DNA from: Gammaproteobacteria bacterium
GTDB taxonomy: Bacteria > Pseudomonadota > Gammaproteobacteria > Burkholderiales > Rhodocyclaceae
NCBI GenBank assembly: GCA_029289265.1
Contig: JARFTX010000001.1
Coordinates: 147,849-211,848, forward strand
DNA: 64,000 bases
Reading direction: 5' to 3'
The position numbers were made by a program, and so were the translations under genes. Of this stretch, positions 43,036 through 52,683 are shown piece by piece. The notes beneath the pieces are model-generated. The model ran no database searches. It saw only the letters and a list, made by a program, of their open reading frames with translations, and had not been told where the DNA came from. Within the stretch, counting starts at the first letter, position 1. Every line of letters starts with the position of its first letter.

Positions 43036-45213
43036 TCAGCCCGGCGGGGTCGTGCCTCCAGGCAAGGGAAGCAGACCCTGAGACCACAGCACGGCAAGAA
43101 TAACCAGCAGGAGGATCACCGCCAGCCACGCCTTCCAGGGGCGGCGCTTCTCGGCGAAGGGGTCTTCGAGCGAGCGCTTTGCGCCTGCGGGCAGGGCGGC
43201 GACACCGGTGAGCGAGGCGCCGAATGGAATGTTGATGCGCGCCCGCGTGTTGACCGCCCAGCCGTTGGCGTCCAGCAGCGGGCCGAGGTTGCGCTGGCGC
43301 AGCTTGAGCCAGGCGAGCAGCATCGAAGGGCCCGAGATCAGCAGCATCACGCCGGCGACGACGAGCGGGATCTGCCACAGCGGCAGCGACAGCAGGGCGG
43401 CGACGATGGCCGCCAGCGCTGTGCCGATCGCACCGACTGCGAGGCCGATGGCGGCGAAGATGCCGGCGAACTTGGCGATGTCGAAAGCCTGGGGCGTGGC
43501 CGGCGCGGCGCCGGCCTCGGCCTTGGCGGCGGAATCGGCGACGCCCGCAGCGGCCTTGTCTTCGACCGCCTTGTCGCGCGAGGCGGCGAACTTCTGCAAC
43601 TGCGCGCCGATCATGCGGGCGACGCGCTTGTAGGGCGACCAGAAAGCCTGGCGGACGCTGATCGGGTTCTCGACGACCTTGGCGATGGTGGCGTTCCAGT
43701 CGCGTCCCTGGCGGTCGTAGAAGATGCCGTTGCGCCCGGCGACCAGCATCTCGTCGGCGTCGCCGCCGGTGAGCGCGGCGACGACGGTGATCGGCGCCTC
43801 GCCCTGACGTGTGCAGGTGCAATAGACCAGATAGGCGCCGCTCAAGGGTGCGAGCGCGCCGTGCTTGTCCATGTTGGCGACGCGCATGCAGAGCTCGCAG
43901 CTGCGCTGGTCGAGATAGAGCGTGCCGGCCTGGAAGATCGCCTTGTCCGCGCCGCCGTAGAAATCCGCGAGCGACACGAAGTTGCGCAGCAGCGTCACCA
44001 GATCGCGGTTGTAGCGGGCCAGGCGCTCGACCGCTTCGACCTGGCCGGCGGCGGTCTCGGCGTGGGCGTCGCGCTCGATCAGTTCGGCCAGTGCCTCGCA
44101 GGTGGAACCTTCGAGCAGCGCCCTCAAGGTCGATACCTCGATGCCGGCAAGCGGCGTGTCCGGCTTGCCGGCGAGCCAGCTTCGATAGGCGGCGAACTTG
44201 GCGGACAGGGCCTCCCAATCGGCGAAGGACAGCGCGTCGCGCTGACCGAGGATGGGTGTGACGACTTCGTCGCGCAGGCGCTCGATCCGCGCCGCCCAGA
44301 CCGGGTTGACGCCGGCGGCAAGAGGCAAGGGCTTGTCCGGGCCGGCCAGTGCGAGGGGCAGGGAGGCGATGTCGTCGGCGCCGGCGTTCAAGGCGAGCGG
44401 AGCCATTTCGGCGTAACGGCTCTCCGCGGGGTTGAGTGCCCCGGCCGCACGTTCGTCGAAGGCGGCGAGACGGCAGCGGGTGAAGTAGTCGTCGATCTTG
44501 ACCCGGACAGCATCGAAAACATCGGCCGCGGCGGCGGTGTCGTCGCCGAGCGGGCGGATCTCGCCGGCGCCTGTTTCGGCCTCGCGCCACCAGTCGGAGA
44601 CTGCGCGGGCCTGCTCGACGAAGGCGTCCAGGTGCGCGCGGGTCAGGCCCGGTTCGCCGCTGAGATCGGTCTCGCCGCCGAGATGGGCGACGATGAGCGC
44701 GATCGCGGCGCGCTGGGCCTCGTCGGCACCGAGCGCGACCGGCACGATCCCGTCGCCGTTGAAATGGTCGGGCGTGAACAGCCGGGCGCGATCGGAAGCG
44801 TCCGCGACGCCGATTGCATCGGCCTCGGGCGTGCCGAGGTAGGCGAGCATGCGCTTCGCTGCGGCGAGCAGATGGGCGCCTTCCTCGTCGGTCTCGTCGA
44901 TCGCGGCCAGCGGCAGTGCGTCCGACCCGGCGAACAGGACCTCGGGCGTTTTCAGCACGCGGCACACCCAGCGCACCGCCGCGAGGATCTCGGGTTGGCG
45001 GATCTGGCCGTCGCCGTCGGCGTCGAGCAACTGCAGCGTGCGGGTGTCGAACTCCAGGCCCGAGGTCGGGCACGCCAGCACCGACCACAGCTTCTGGTCG
45101 AGCGCATCGAGGTGGCGCAGGTCGTCCGCGGTCTCGATGCGAACCTGATCGAAACCACCGATCCGGAAGAAGCGCCAGGCGTGGACGGGGGATGCCGGGA
45201 TCTTGTCGCTCAT
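43036..45213 (-). CDS. Large membrane protein with EF-hand motif, function unknown
   Basis: 725 residues. A canonical EF-hand loop DADGDGQIRQPE (64-75) is near the N-terminus, and a partial one (DHFNGDGIVP) follows near residue 150. Most of the chain is soluble and Ala/Leu/Asp/Glu-rich with no catalytic motif seen; toward the C-terminus lies a hairpin of membrane helices (FAAIGLAVGAIGTALAAIVA, LVVAGVMLLISGPSMLLAWL) and a last helix (AWLAVILLLVILAVLWSQGL). Cys pairs (CELCMRV, CTCT) sit near residues 440-470. There is no signal peptide, so the long part is probably cytoplasmic. I do not recognise a named family. It lies 55 bases upstream of msrA on the same strand. Confidence 0.8.
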   Translation of the reverse strand: MSDKIPASPVHAWRFFRIGGFDQVRIETADDLRHLDALDQKLWSVLACPTSGLEFDTRTLQLLDADGDGQIRQPEILAAVRWVCRVLKTPEVLFAGSDALPLAAIDETDEEGAHLLAAAKRMLAYLGTPEADAIGVADASDRARLFTPDHFNGDGIVPVALGADEAQRAAIALIVAHLGGETDLSGEPGLTRAHLDAFVEQARAVSDWWREAETGAGEIRPLGDDTAAAADVFDAVRVKIDDYFTRCRLAAFDERAAGALNPAESRYAEMAPLALNAGADDIASLPLALAGPDKPLPLAAGVNPVWAARIERLRDEVVTPILGQRDALSFADWEALSAKFAAYRSWLAGKPDTPLAGIEVSTLRALLEGSTCEALAELIERDAHAETAAGQVEAVERLARYNRDLVTLLRNFVSLADFYGGADKAIFQAGTLYLDQRSCELCMRVANMDKHGALAPLSGAYLVYCTCTRQGEAPITVVAALTGGDADEMLVAGRNGIFYDRQGRDWNATIAKVVENPISVRQAFWSPYKRVARMIGAQLQKFAASRDKAVEDKAAAGVADSAAKAEAGAAPATPQAFDIAKFAGIFAAIGLAVGAIGTALAAIVAALLSLPLWQIPLVVAGVMLLISGPSMLLAWLKLRQRNLGPLLDANGWAVNTRARINIPFGASLTGVAALPAGAKRSLEDPFAEKRRPWKAWLAVILLLVILAVLWSQGLLPLPGGTTPPG

Positions 45214-45336
45214 TCTTGTTCCTTATTCGAGGTGGGTCAGGACGACGGGGCGCGGACGACCTTCAATTTATCCCATTCCCATGGGTCGGGTGTGAACGAA
45301 ATGCTCAGCTGCGACTGCGCTGGCGGGATGCGGCCT

Positions 45337-45909
45337 TCAAGGCGTCCGCGCCCGCCCGAGCACCTCGACGCCCTGTGCCGTGCGACGCAGGATCACCATC
45401 TCGCCGGAGCTTGTCGGTGCGCGGGTGAGGGCGGTGATATTGACCTGATGCGTGACGAGGACGGCGGGGCGGCTCAGGTCGGCGGCAGCGATCCAGGCGA
45501 GCAGGGCGGCCGTCTGCTCCGCCTCGCGCTCGCGCGCGCCGAAAAAGGAATTCAGCGCGGGCAATTCCTCGACGGGGCCCAACCCCAGGGCTTCGGCGGT
45601 CTGCAGGCAGCGGCACCACTGGCTGCTGAGCACGTGCGCCGCCGTTACGCCGGCCTCGCGAATGCGGGCGCCGATGCGCGCGGCCTGTGCGCGCCCCTCG
45701 TCCGACAGGTTGCGCTGGGTTGCGCAATCGCCGAGCCGAAAATCGGGCGGATCGCCCGTGCCGGGAGCCGTGGCATGGCGGATCAGCACGAGGCGGTCGG
45801 GGCCGTCGAGCAGCGTGCGAAGCTCCTGCTCGGCAGCTCCCGCGAGAGACGCGTGCAGGAGCATCAACGGCATCGCGACGAGCACTGTGACGATTCGACG
45901 CGCGATCAT
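45337..45909 (-). CDS. Exported histidine phosphatase-like protein
   Basis: 190 residues: signal peptide (1-26), catalytic RHA motif (LVLIRHATAPG, His45), SSQWCRCLQTAEAL with the second conserved region, and VLVTHQVNI with the second His. These are features of histidine acid/phosphoglycerate-mutase-like phosphatases; exported forms are often of the SixA-like or general phosphatase type, but the substrate is unknown. ATG 45909 has GGAGG upstream. Confidence 0.84.
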   Translation of the reverse strand: MIARRIVTVLVAMPLMLLHASLAGAAEQELRTLLDGPDRLVLIRHATAPGTGDPPDFRLGDCATQRNLSDEGRAQAARIGARIREAGVTAAHVLSSQWCRCLQTAEALGLGPVEELPALNSFFGAREREAEQTAALLAWIAAADLSRPAVLVTHQVNITALTRAPTSSGEMVILRRTAQGVEVLGRARTP

Positions 45910-46001
45910 GATCCGCCTCCGAATACGACCGGCCGAATGCGGCACCCAGGCGGAGACCCGTGCCGCCGAGCACTGCTCCGTTCCATGCCGGGGAAGCGGC
46001 G

Positions 46002-46505
46002 TCACACGTGGCCGAAGGCGTCGTGGTACTTCACCTTGCCCGAGGCGCCGGACAGGTAGCCGGGTTGCAGCTCCACGGCCATGAACGCCTCCGACGGGGC
46101 ATCGTATTCGCAGCCGATCCCGAATGAGGCGGCGGGCTGGAAACCGAAGCGGGGGTAGTAGTCGGGATGGCCCAGCACGACGACCGCACCGAAACCGAGT
46201 TGCCGGCACTGTTCGAGGCCGTTGCGCACCAGCGCGGAGCCGATGCCCCGGTCGCGGTGCTCGGGGGCGACCGTCATCGGTGCGAGGCCCATGATCTTGA
46301 GTGCGGGATGACCGGGCAGCGCTACCGGCGCGAACATGATGTGGCCGACGACTGCATGGTTGTACTCGGCCACCAGCGAGATCACGGGCCGCGCTTGCTC
46401 GCGCAACACGTCCACCAGATCGGCCTCGGTCCGTGTTCCGAATGCCGTGGTGTTCAGGACCTGGATCGTGCTGCGGTCGTCTTCCGTCTCGGGTCGGATC
46501 AACAT
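46002..46505 (-). CDS. GNAT-family N-acetyltransferase
   Basis: 167 residues with GNAT motifs: IRPETEDDRSTIQVLNTTAF, a central strand (VVGHIMFAPVAL), the acetyl-CoA-binding LAPMTVAPEHRDRGIGSALVRNGL and the FGFQPA region. Resembles YhbS-like acetyltransferases; the acceptor is unknown. ATG 46505 is preferred over a GTG at 46520 because GGAGG lies five bases before it. Confidence 0.87.
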   Translation of the reverse strand: MLIRPETEDDRSTIQVLNTTAFGTRTEADLVDVLREQARPVISLVAEYNHAVVGHIMFAPVALPGHPALKIMGLAPMTVAPEHRDRGIGSALVRNGLEQCRQLGFGAVVVLGHPDYYPRFGFQPAASFGIGCEYDAPSEAFMAVELQPGYLSGASGKVKYHDAFGHV

Positions 46506-46722
46506 CTCAGCCTCCACCACGTATCAACCGGCAACTGTGTCGACCGACTTCGGCGACTGGCTGACAACCGCGCAGCGCCAGGTGGGTCGAGCCTCGTGCG
46601 CTTTCGCTGACGGGCCACTTCAAGCATATTAGCACCTGCCGTCCCGCCTTCGTTCCACGGCCCGCGGCCGGGTGCTTCACGGCGTTGCGAGTCTCCTGCC
46701 TTGGTAGGCGCCGCATCCTGGC

Positions 46723-46977
46723 GTGGCCACCCCTGTCCATGCGAAGCAAACCGCGGTGCGCGGCTTCGACCTGGCCGCCTGCTACCGCGAAGAGGCCGGA
46801 CGCGCATCGCTTGTTGCGCCGCCGCCCGGCCAGGACGACTGGAACACCTGTGCGCGGCAATGCGGCGACCGCCTGTTGGCGTGTCAGCAGCGCGTGTGCC
46901 GCGGCCCCGACTGCGAACCCTGCGTCGCGGATTACGACGCTTGTGTGAACCGGTGCGATGCCGGGTTCCCGCGCTGA
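46723..46977 (+). CDS. Small Cys-rich hypothetical protein
   Basis: 84 residues from a GTG. Eight Cys lie in the C-terminal half in regular groups (CARQC, CQQRVC, CEPC, CVNRC), a spacing not expected by chance and suggestive of disulfides or metal binding. No signal peptide or clear ribosome site is visible, so the start and the reality of the gene are uncertain. The rest of the stretch 46506-47137 shows nothing recognisable. Confidence 0.4.
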   Translation: MATPVHAKQTAVRGFDLAACYREEAGRASLVAPPPGQDDWNTCARQCGDRLLACQQRVCRGPDCEPCVADYDACVNRCDAGFPR

Positions 46978-47137
46978 GAGCTGGGCAGGTCGAGCGGCGG
47001 GTCGGACCCGCTGCGCTCTCGAGGATGCCCGTGATCGAATTGCTCCGGCGCCTGTCGAATTCCCGTCCCTCCGATCGACTACGGGGCGTGGACAGTCCGA
47101 TCACAGGCGATGGGCGATGCACCAAGGAGACGCGATC

Positions 47138-48343
47138 ATGGCAAATCCAGGCAGCAGTTCGGCGGCGACCCTGACGAGGCCCGAACCCGGGACGGACGAG
47201 GCGCGAGGCGGATCGGCCGCGCGACGCATCGTCGTGCTCGTTGCGACGCGCAAAGGGGCGTGGATCTTCCACGGCGATTCTCGGCGGGCGAGCTGGCGCG
47301 TCGACGGTCCGCATTTCCTCGGCCATGTCATCAGCCATGTCGTGCTCGACCCGCGAGACGGTCGCACCCTCCTGGCGGCAGCCAAGACCGGACACCTCGG
47401 GCCGACGATCTTTCGCTCGACCGACCTGGGCCGAAGCTGGCAGGAGGCCAGGCGGCCCCCGGCTTTTGCCAAGGCGGACGACGGGCAGGGGCGGGCTGTG
47501 GACCACACCTTCTGGCTGACGCCTTGCCATGCCAACGAGCCCGGTGTCTGGTATGCCGGCACCTCGCCGCAGGGGCTGTTCCGCTCCGAGGACGGGGGTG
47601 AGAGCTGGGCGCCGTTCTCGTCGATGAACGACGATCCGCAGTTCCGCAGATGGATGGGTACGGTGCAGGACGGCACGCCCGACGGGCCCAAGCTGCATTC
47701 GATCATCGTCGATCCGCGCGATCCGGCGCACCTCGTCTTCGGCATGTCGGGGGGCGGCGTGCACGAGTCGTTCGACGGCGGCCGGACCTTCTCCCCGCTG
47801 CTCGCGGGGCTCGACGTGGTCGAGGGCTTCGACGCGGCCGATCCCACCTTCCACGATCCGCACTGCATCCGTATCTGCCCGACCAACCCCGATCGGCTCT
47901 ATCAGCAGAACCACTGCGGCCTTTACCGCCTCGATCGGCCCGACAACACCTGGCGGCGCATCGGCACGACCATGCCGAGCGAGGTCGGCGACATCGGTTT
48001 TCCCCTGGTGGTGCATCCGCGCGACGCGAACACGGCCTGGATCTTCCCGATGGACGGCCAGACGGTGTGGCCGCGCACCAGCCCCGACGGGCGGCCCGCC
48101 GCCTACCGCACGCGCGACGGCGGCGAGCGCTGGGAGCGGCTCGATGCGGGATTGCCGCGCGAGCAGGCGTGGTGGACGGTGAAGCGTCAGGCGATGAGCG
48201 CTGACCGCTGCGATCCGCTCGGGCTCTACTTCGGCACAACCAGCGGCGAGCTGTGGATGAGTGCCGACGAGGGCAACCAATGGCGCTCGATCGCGCGCCA
48301 CCTGCCGGAGATCTACGCCGTCGAAGTCGGCGAGCCGGCGTGA
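47138..48343 (+). CDS. BNR/VPS10-type beta-propeller protein
   Basis: 401 residues with repeated Asp-box (BNR) elements: FRSTDLGRSWQEA, FRSEDGGESWAPF, HESFDGGRTFSPL, YRTRDGGERWERL and MSADEGNQWRS. This predicts a sialidase-like or sortilin-like propeller, with no sialidase Arg triad evident. There is no signal peptide, so it is probably cytoplasmic. ATG 47138 lies behind AAGGAGA. It is 16 bases from a MoaD/ThiS-like gene; this pairing may point to a joint function in sulfur or metal-cofactor metabolism, but the role is unknown. Confidence 0.82.
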   Translation: MANPGSSSAATLTRPEPGTDEARGGSAARRIVVLVATRKGAWIFHGDSRRASWRVDGPHFLGHVISHVVLDPRDGRTLLAAAKTGHLGPTIFRSTDLGRSWQEARRPPAFAKADDGQGRAVDHTFWLTPCHANEPGVWYAGTSPQGLFRSEDGGESWAPFSSMNDDPQFRRWMGTVQDGTPDGPKLHSIIVDPRDPAHLVFGMSGGGVHESFDGGRTFSPLLAGLDVVEGFDAADPTFHDPHCIRICPTNPDRLYQQNHCGLYRLDRPDNTWRRIGTTMPSEVGDIGFPLVVHPRDANTAWIFPMDGQTVWPRTSPDGRPAAYRTRDGGERWERLDAGLPREQAWWTVKRQAMSADRCDPLGLYFGTTSGELWMSADEGNQWRSIARHLPEIYAVEVGEPA

Positions 48344-48359
48344 CCGACGAGGGCCGGCG

Positions 48360-48620
48360 ATGAAGGTGCTGATCCCGACGCCGCTGCGCGATTACACCGC
48401 GCACGCGGCCCGCGTCGAGGCGAGCGGGGCGAGCCTCGCCGACCTGCTCGCCGATCTCGAACGGCGCTATCCGGGCATCCGCTTTCGCATGGTCAACGAG
48501 CAGGACCGGCTGCGTCCGCACATGCGCGTGTTCGTGAACGGCGTGGCGGTGCGGGACTTGGCAGCGCGGCTCGGGCCGGACGACGAAGTCGCCATCGTTC
48601 AAGCCTTGAGCGGGGGCTGA
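48360..48620 (+). CDS. MoaD/ThiS-like ubiquitin-fold protein
   Basis: 86 residues with beta-grasp features (RPHMRVFVNGVAVRD, DDEVAIVQALSGG) and the C-terminal Gly-Gly that is adenylated and thiocarboxylated in MoaD and ThiS. No MoaE, MoeB or ThiF is nearby, so the sulfur acceptor and activating enzyme are not seen here. It directly follows the BNR protein gene. Confidence 0.87.
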   Translation: MKVLIPTPLRDYTAHAARVEASGASLADLLADLERRYPGIRFRMVNEQDRLRPHMRVFVNGVAVRDLAARLGPDDEVAIVQALSGG

Positions 48621-48741
48621 CGGGCGCGATCCCGAAAAACCTCCTACCATGAACCATGTCGCCCGCCGCGGCCGGCCTGCGCGCGGCGGCATCACGGCCT
48701 TGCGCGACACGAATGAACACGACAGAGGAGGACACTTCCGG

Positions 48742-49524
48742 ATGCGGAGCGAGACGATTGTTTACGAGGCCAGGGACGGGATTGCGGAGATCCGCCTGAA
48801 CCGGCCGCAGCGGCTCAACGCGGTCACCCAGCAGCTCTACGACGAACTGAACGCCGCGCTCGGCGAGGCCGAGGCCGACGGCGCGGTGCGCGTCGTGCTG
48901 CTCACCGGCGAGGGGCGCGCCTTTTGCGTCGGCGCCGATCTCAAGGAGCACAAGGCGGGTCGCACTGCCTTCGACCGGCGCCAGTACCTGCGCGGCGAGC
49001 AGGTCGTGTGCAAGCGGCTGATCCTGCTCACGAAACCGGTGGTCGCGGCGGTCAATGGCTACGCCCTGGGCGCGGGCGCCGAGATGGCGATCGCGTCGGA
49101 CTTCGTGCTGATGGCCGAGAGCGCGCAGATCGGGCTGCCGGAGCTGAGCATCGGCGCTTTCCTCGGCGGCGGCGTCACGTGGCTGCTGCCGCGCCTGGTC
49201 GGGCTCGCCAAGGCGCGCGAGCTGGTCTTCCTCGGCGAGCGCGTCGGCGCGGACGAGGCGGTGCGCATCGGGCTCGCCAACCGGGCCCTGCCCGACGAGG
49301 GCTTTCGCGAGGCGGCGCGCGCGTTTGCCGCCCGCGTCGCCGCCAAGGCGCCGTTCTCGATGCAACTCGCCAAGGAGCAGCTCAACATGGCCGCCGAGCG
49401 CACCCTCGACGCGGCGCTCACCGCCGAGTTGGAGGGCATGATGTTCGTCAGTACGACGCGTGACTGGCAGGAGGGCGTCGATGCCTTCGCCGAGAAGCGC
49501 GCGCCGCGCTTCAGGGGGTGCTGA
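48742..49524 (+). CDS. Enoyl-CoA hydratase/isomerase family protein
   Basis: 260 residues, crotonase fold: RLNRPQRLNAV, the oxyanion-hole stretches FCVGADLKEH and VNGYALGAGAEMAIASDF, and a catalytic-type Glu in GLPELSIGAFLGGG. Only the PEL Glu is in the usual place; the second Glu is not obvious. It hydrates or isomerises an acyl-CoA. ATG 48742 is chosen for the conserved N-terminus; AGGAGG lies 12 bases upstream. Adjacent to an ADP-forming acyl-CoA synthetase. Confidence 0.87.
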   Translation: MRSETIVYEARDGIAEIRLNRPQRLNAVTQQLYDELNAALGEAEADGAVRVVLLTGEGRAFCVGADLKEHKAGRTAFDRRQYLRGEQVVCKRLILLTKPVVAAVNGYALGAGAEMAIASDFVLMAESAQIGLPELSIGAFLGGGVTWLLPRLVGLAKARELVFLGERVGADEAVRIGLANRALPDEGFREAARAFAARVAAKAPFSMQLAKEQLNMAAERTLDAALTAELEGMMFVSTTRDWQEGVDAFAEKRAPRFRGC

Positions 49525-49526
49525 CC

Positions 49527-51713
49527 ATGGATGCCCTCGTCACCACCACGCTCAGCCCCAGCCCGCTGCACGACATCCTCGCGCCCAACTCGATCGCCAT
49601 CGTCGGCGCCTCGGCCGACCCCACCAAGCGCGGCTACAAGGCGATGGTCGGCCTGATCAAGGACGGCTTTCCCGGCGCGATCTATCCGATCAACCCCAAG
49701 GCCGACATGATCCTCGGCGTCAAGGCCTGGCCATCGATCGCTGACCTGCCCAGCCCGGCCGATCTCGCCCTGATCTGCACGCCGGCCGCGACCGTGCCGG
49801 GCCTGCTCGCCGAGTGCGGCAAGAAAGGCATCAAGGGCGCAATCGTCCTGGCGAGCGGCTTCCGCGAGACCGGCCCCGAAGGCGCGAAGCTCGAGCAGGC
49901 GCTCTACGACGCCGCCCAGGCGGGCGGCGTGCGCGTGATCGGGCCGAACACCTCGGGCATGTTCAACCTCCACAAGAAGGTGAACCTGCTCGCACTCGCC
50001 AACATCAAGCCGGGCGGCATCGGCTTCATCTCGCAGTCAGGCAACATGCTGCTCGCGCTGGTGCTCGAGGCCGAGCACAACGGGCACGTCGGTTTCAGCA
50101 CCTACGTCGGCCCGGGCAATCAGACCGACATCGGCTTCAACGACTACCTGCGCTACCTCGGCCAGGATCCGAATACCCGCGTCGCGACGCTCTACGTCGA
50201 GGGCTTCCGCAACGGACGGCGCTTCCTGCGGGTCGCGCGCGAGGTCACGCGCATCAAGCCGGTGGTGGTCTACAAGTCCGGCTCGACCGAGCAGGGCCGC
50301 AAGGCGGCGAGCTCGCACACGGGGGCGCTTGCCGGCAGCTACGCGATGACGGTCGACGTGCTGCGCCAGGCCGGCGTGAACGTGGTGCAGGACTCGGACG
50401 AGATCCTGCCTGTGGCCGAGGGGCTGGGCCTGCTGCAGCAGGCGCGCGGCAAGCGCGTCGCGATCGTCTCGGACGGTGGCGGTCAGGCGACGATCGCCTC
50501 CGACCGCATCGCCGAGGCAGGGCTGGAGCTGGCCGAGCTCACCGCCGAGACGCGCGAGCGACTCGGCGCGATCCTGTTTCCACAGGCCTCGCTGGTGAAT
50601 CCGGTCGATGTGGCGGGCAGCTCCGACGCCAAGCCCTCGCTGCTCGCCGACTGCCTGGAGATCGTCGCGGCCGACCCCAACGTCGACAGCGTCTTTCTGG
50701 TCGGCATGTTCGGCGGCTATCACGTCCGCTTCGCCGAGGACCTGCTCGGTGACGAGATGCGCGGCGCCGAGGCGATGATCGAGCTCGCCCGCAAGAAGAC
50801 CGACAAGCCGGTGGTCGTCTACAGCCTCTACGCGCCGGTACGCCCGCCCGCGCTGCGGCGCTTGCACGAGGCGGGGCTGCCGGTCTACAGCTCGATCGAG
50901 CATGCGGTGCGGGTGCTCGCGGCGCTCGGCGAGCGTGGCCTGCATCTCGCCGAAAATCCCGAGAAGGTGCTCACCCCGCCCGTGACGCCCGACAAGGCAG
51001 TGCAGGCGCTCTTCGTCATGGCCCACAACGAGGACCGCGACCTCTTCGAGTTCGAGGCGAAGGCGATGCTGCGGGCGCACGGTGTGTCGGTGCCGGATGA
51101 AATGGTCGTACATGACGCCGATGATCTCGCCGAGGCCGTCGCCCGCTTCGGCGACCAGCCGCTCGCGATGAAGGTCGTCTCCAAGGACATCCTGCACAAG
51201 TCCGATGCCGGCGGCGTCAGGCTCAACATCCGAGGCGAGGACGACTTGCGGGGTGCCTATGCGCGCATCCTCAAGTCCTGCCGCGACTACGACCCGGCGG
51301 CGGTGATCCGCGGCGTGCTGGTGACGCCGATGGCACGAAAGGGGACCGAAGTCATCATCGGCGTGATCCGCGACCCGATCTTCGGCCCCGTGCTGATGTT
51401 CGGCCTCGGCGGCATCTTCGTCGAGGTGCTCGAGGACGTCGCCTTCCGCTCGATCCCGCTGTCGCGCTACGACGCGCGCACCATGGTCGAGCAGATCAAG
51501 GCGCGCAAGATCCTGCGCGGCGTGCGCGGCGAACCGGCGCTCGACCGCGAGGCGCTGGTCGATCTGCTGCTCAAGGTGTCGAGCATCGTCGAGGCCTACC
51601 CGGAGCTCTCCGAGCTCGACCTCAATCCGGTGATCTCCTACGAGCACGGCTACGCCATCGTCGATGCACGGGTGATCGTCAATCGGGCAGCGGTAACGCT
51701 GGGGGAGGGGTGA
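49527..51713 (+). CDS. ADP-forming acyl-CoA synthetase (single-chain)
   Basis: 728 residues: N-terminal CoA-binding Rossmann domain (SIAIVGASADPTKRGY), succinyl-CoA-synthetase-like domains with the catalytic His264 in SSHTGALAG, and a C-terminal ATP-grasp domain (LAMKVVSKDILHKSDAGGV, ELDLNPV). It interconverts acyl-CoA, ADP and phosphate with acid, ATP and CoA, so it can save an ATP from acyl-CoA. ATG 49527 has AGGGGG five bases before it. Between two crotonase genes, with overlaps of only a few bases, so the three form an operon. Confidence 0.9.
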   Translation: MDALVTTTLSPSPLHDILAPNSIAIVGASADPTKRGYKAMVGLIKDGFPGAIYPINPKADMILGVKAWPSIADLPSPADLALICTPAATVPGLLAECGKKGIKGAIVLASGFRETGPEGAKLEQALYDAAQAGGVRVIGPNTSGMFNLHKKVNLLALANIKPGGIGFISQSGNMLLALVLEAEHNGHVGFSTYVGPGNQTDIGFNDYLRYLGQDPNTRVATLYVEGFRNGRRFLRVAREVTRIKPVVVYKSGSTEQGRKAASSHTGALAGSYAMTVDVLRQAGVNVVQDSDEILPVAEGLGLLQQARGKRVAIVSDGGGQATIASDRIAEAGLELAELTAETRERLGAILFPQASLVNPVDVAGSSDAKPSLLADCLEIVAADPNVDSVFLVGMFGGYHVRFAEDLLGDEMRGAEAMIELARKKTDKPVVVYSLYAPVRPPALRRLHEAGLPVYSSIEHAVRVLAALGERGLHLAENPEKVLTPPVTPDKAVQALFVMAHNEDRDLFEFEAKAMLRAHGVSVPDEMVVHDADDLAEAVARFGDQPLAMKVVSKDILHKSDAGGVRLNIRGEDDLRGAYARILKSCRDYDPAAVIRGVLVTPMARKGTEVIIGVIRDPIFGPVLMFGLGGIFVEVLEDVAFRSIPLSRYDARTMVEQIKARKILRGVRGEPALDREALVDLLLKVSSIVEAYPELSELDLNPVISYEHGYAIVDARVIVNRAAVTLGEG

Positions 51714-51714
51714 C

Positions 51715-52503
51715 ATGAAACAGCCCGTACTCGTCGACGCGCGCCTCGCGCTGGAGAACCGCGTTGCCACCCTGACCCTCAACCGCGACGACGTGCGCAA
51801 CGCCCTCACCGGAACCGGCCTGATCGACGACATCGTTGCGGTGGCCGAGTGGGCGAACCGCTGCGACGAGGTCTCGGTGCTCGTCGTCACCGGCGCCGGC
51901 GCGGCCTTCTCCGCCGGCGGCAACGTCAAGGATATGGCCGAGCGCGGCGGGGACTTCGCCGGCGACGTCGCCGAAGTCGCCGAGCGCTACCGGCGCGGCA
52001 TCCAGCGCATCCCGCTCGCGCTGCAGGCGGTCGAGATCCCCGTGATCGCTGCGGTGAACGGGCCGGCGATCGGTGCCGGCTTCGACCTCGCCAACATGGC
52101 CGACATCCGCATCGCGTCGAGCAAGGCGAAGTTCGGCGAGACCTTCCTCAACCTCGGCATCATTCCCGGCGACGGGGGCGCGTGGTTCATGCAGCGGCTG
52201 ATCGGCTACCAGCAGGCCTTCGAGCTCACCCTCACCGGGCGCATCATCGACGCTGCCGAGGCGCGCGAGCTCGGCATCGTGCTCGAGGTCTGCGAGCCCG
52301 ACGAGCTGATGCCACGCGCCGGCGCACTCGCCGCCCGCATCGCGGCGCAGCCGCCAAAGGCGCTGCGTCTCACCAAGCGGCTGATGAAGATGGCCCAGCG
52401 CATGGAGCTCAAGGACTTCCTCGACCTGTGCGCGAGCTTCCAGGGCATGTGCCACAACGAGCCCGAGCATCTGGAGGCAGTGCGGCGGTTTCTCGCGCGC
52501 TGA
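51715..52503 (+). CDS. Enoyl-CoA hydratase family protein
   Basis: 262 residues, crotonase fold: LNRDDVRNAL, oxyanion hole FSAGGNVKDM and VNGPAIGAGFDLANMADI, and the Glu in FGETFLNLGIIPGDGGAWF. Second crotonase of the operon, starting one base after the synthetase stop. Together they would convert an unsaturated acyl-CoA toward a hydroxyacyl-CoA and free acid; the precise substrate is not visible. Confidence 0.88.
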   Translation: MKQPVLVDARLALENRVATLTLNRDDVRNALTGTGLIDDIVAVAEWANRCDEVSVLVVTGAGAAFSAGGNVKDMAERGGDFAGDVAEVAERYRRGIQRIPLALQAVEIPVIAAVNGPAIGAGFDLANMADIRIASSKAKFGETFLNLGIIPGDGGAWFMQRLIGYQQAFELTLTGRIIDAAEARELGIVLEVCEPDELMPRAGALAARIAAQPPKALRLTKRLMKMAQRMELKDFLDLCASFQGMCHNEPEHLEAVRRFLAR

Positions 52504-52683
52504 GGGCACAAGGGGCTCGAACTCGGTGGATGTGGCGCGCGGGCTCGCGTTCATGGTCATGCGCGATGCGAACATCCTGCCGGTGTGACGAAGTACTGCG
52601 ACCACAATGCAGACCTCATGATCCAATGCTCGTGCATAATCCGATGCGATACGCTTCCGGATTCGAGCATTGGAGTGGTGTTC

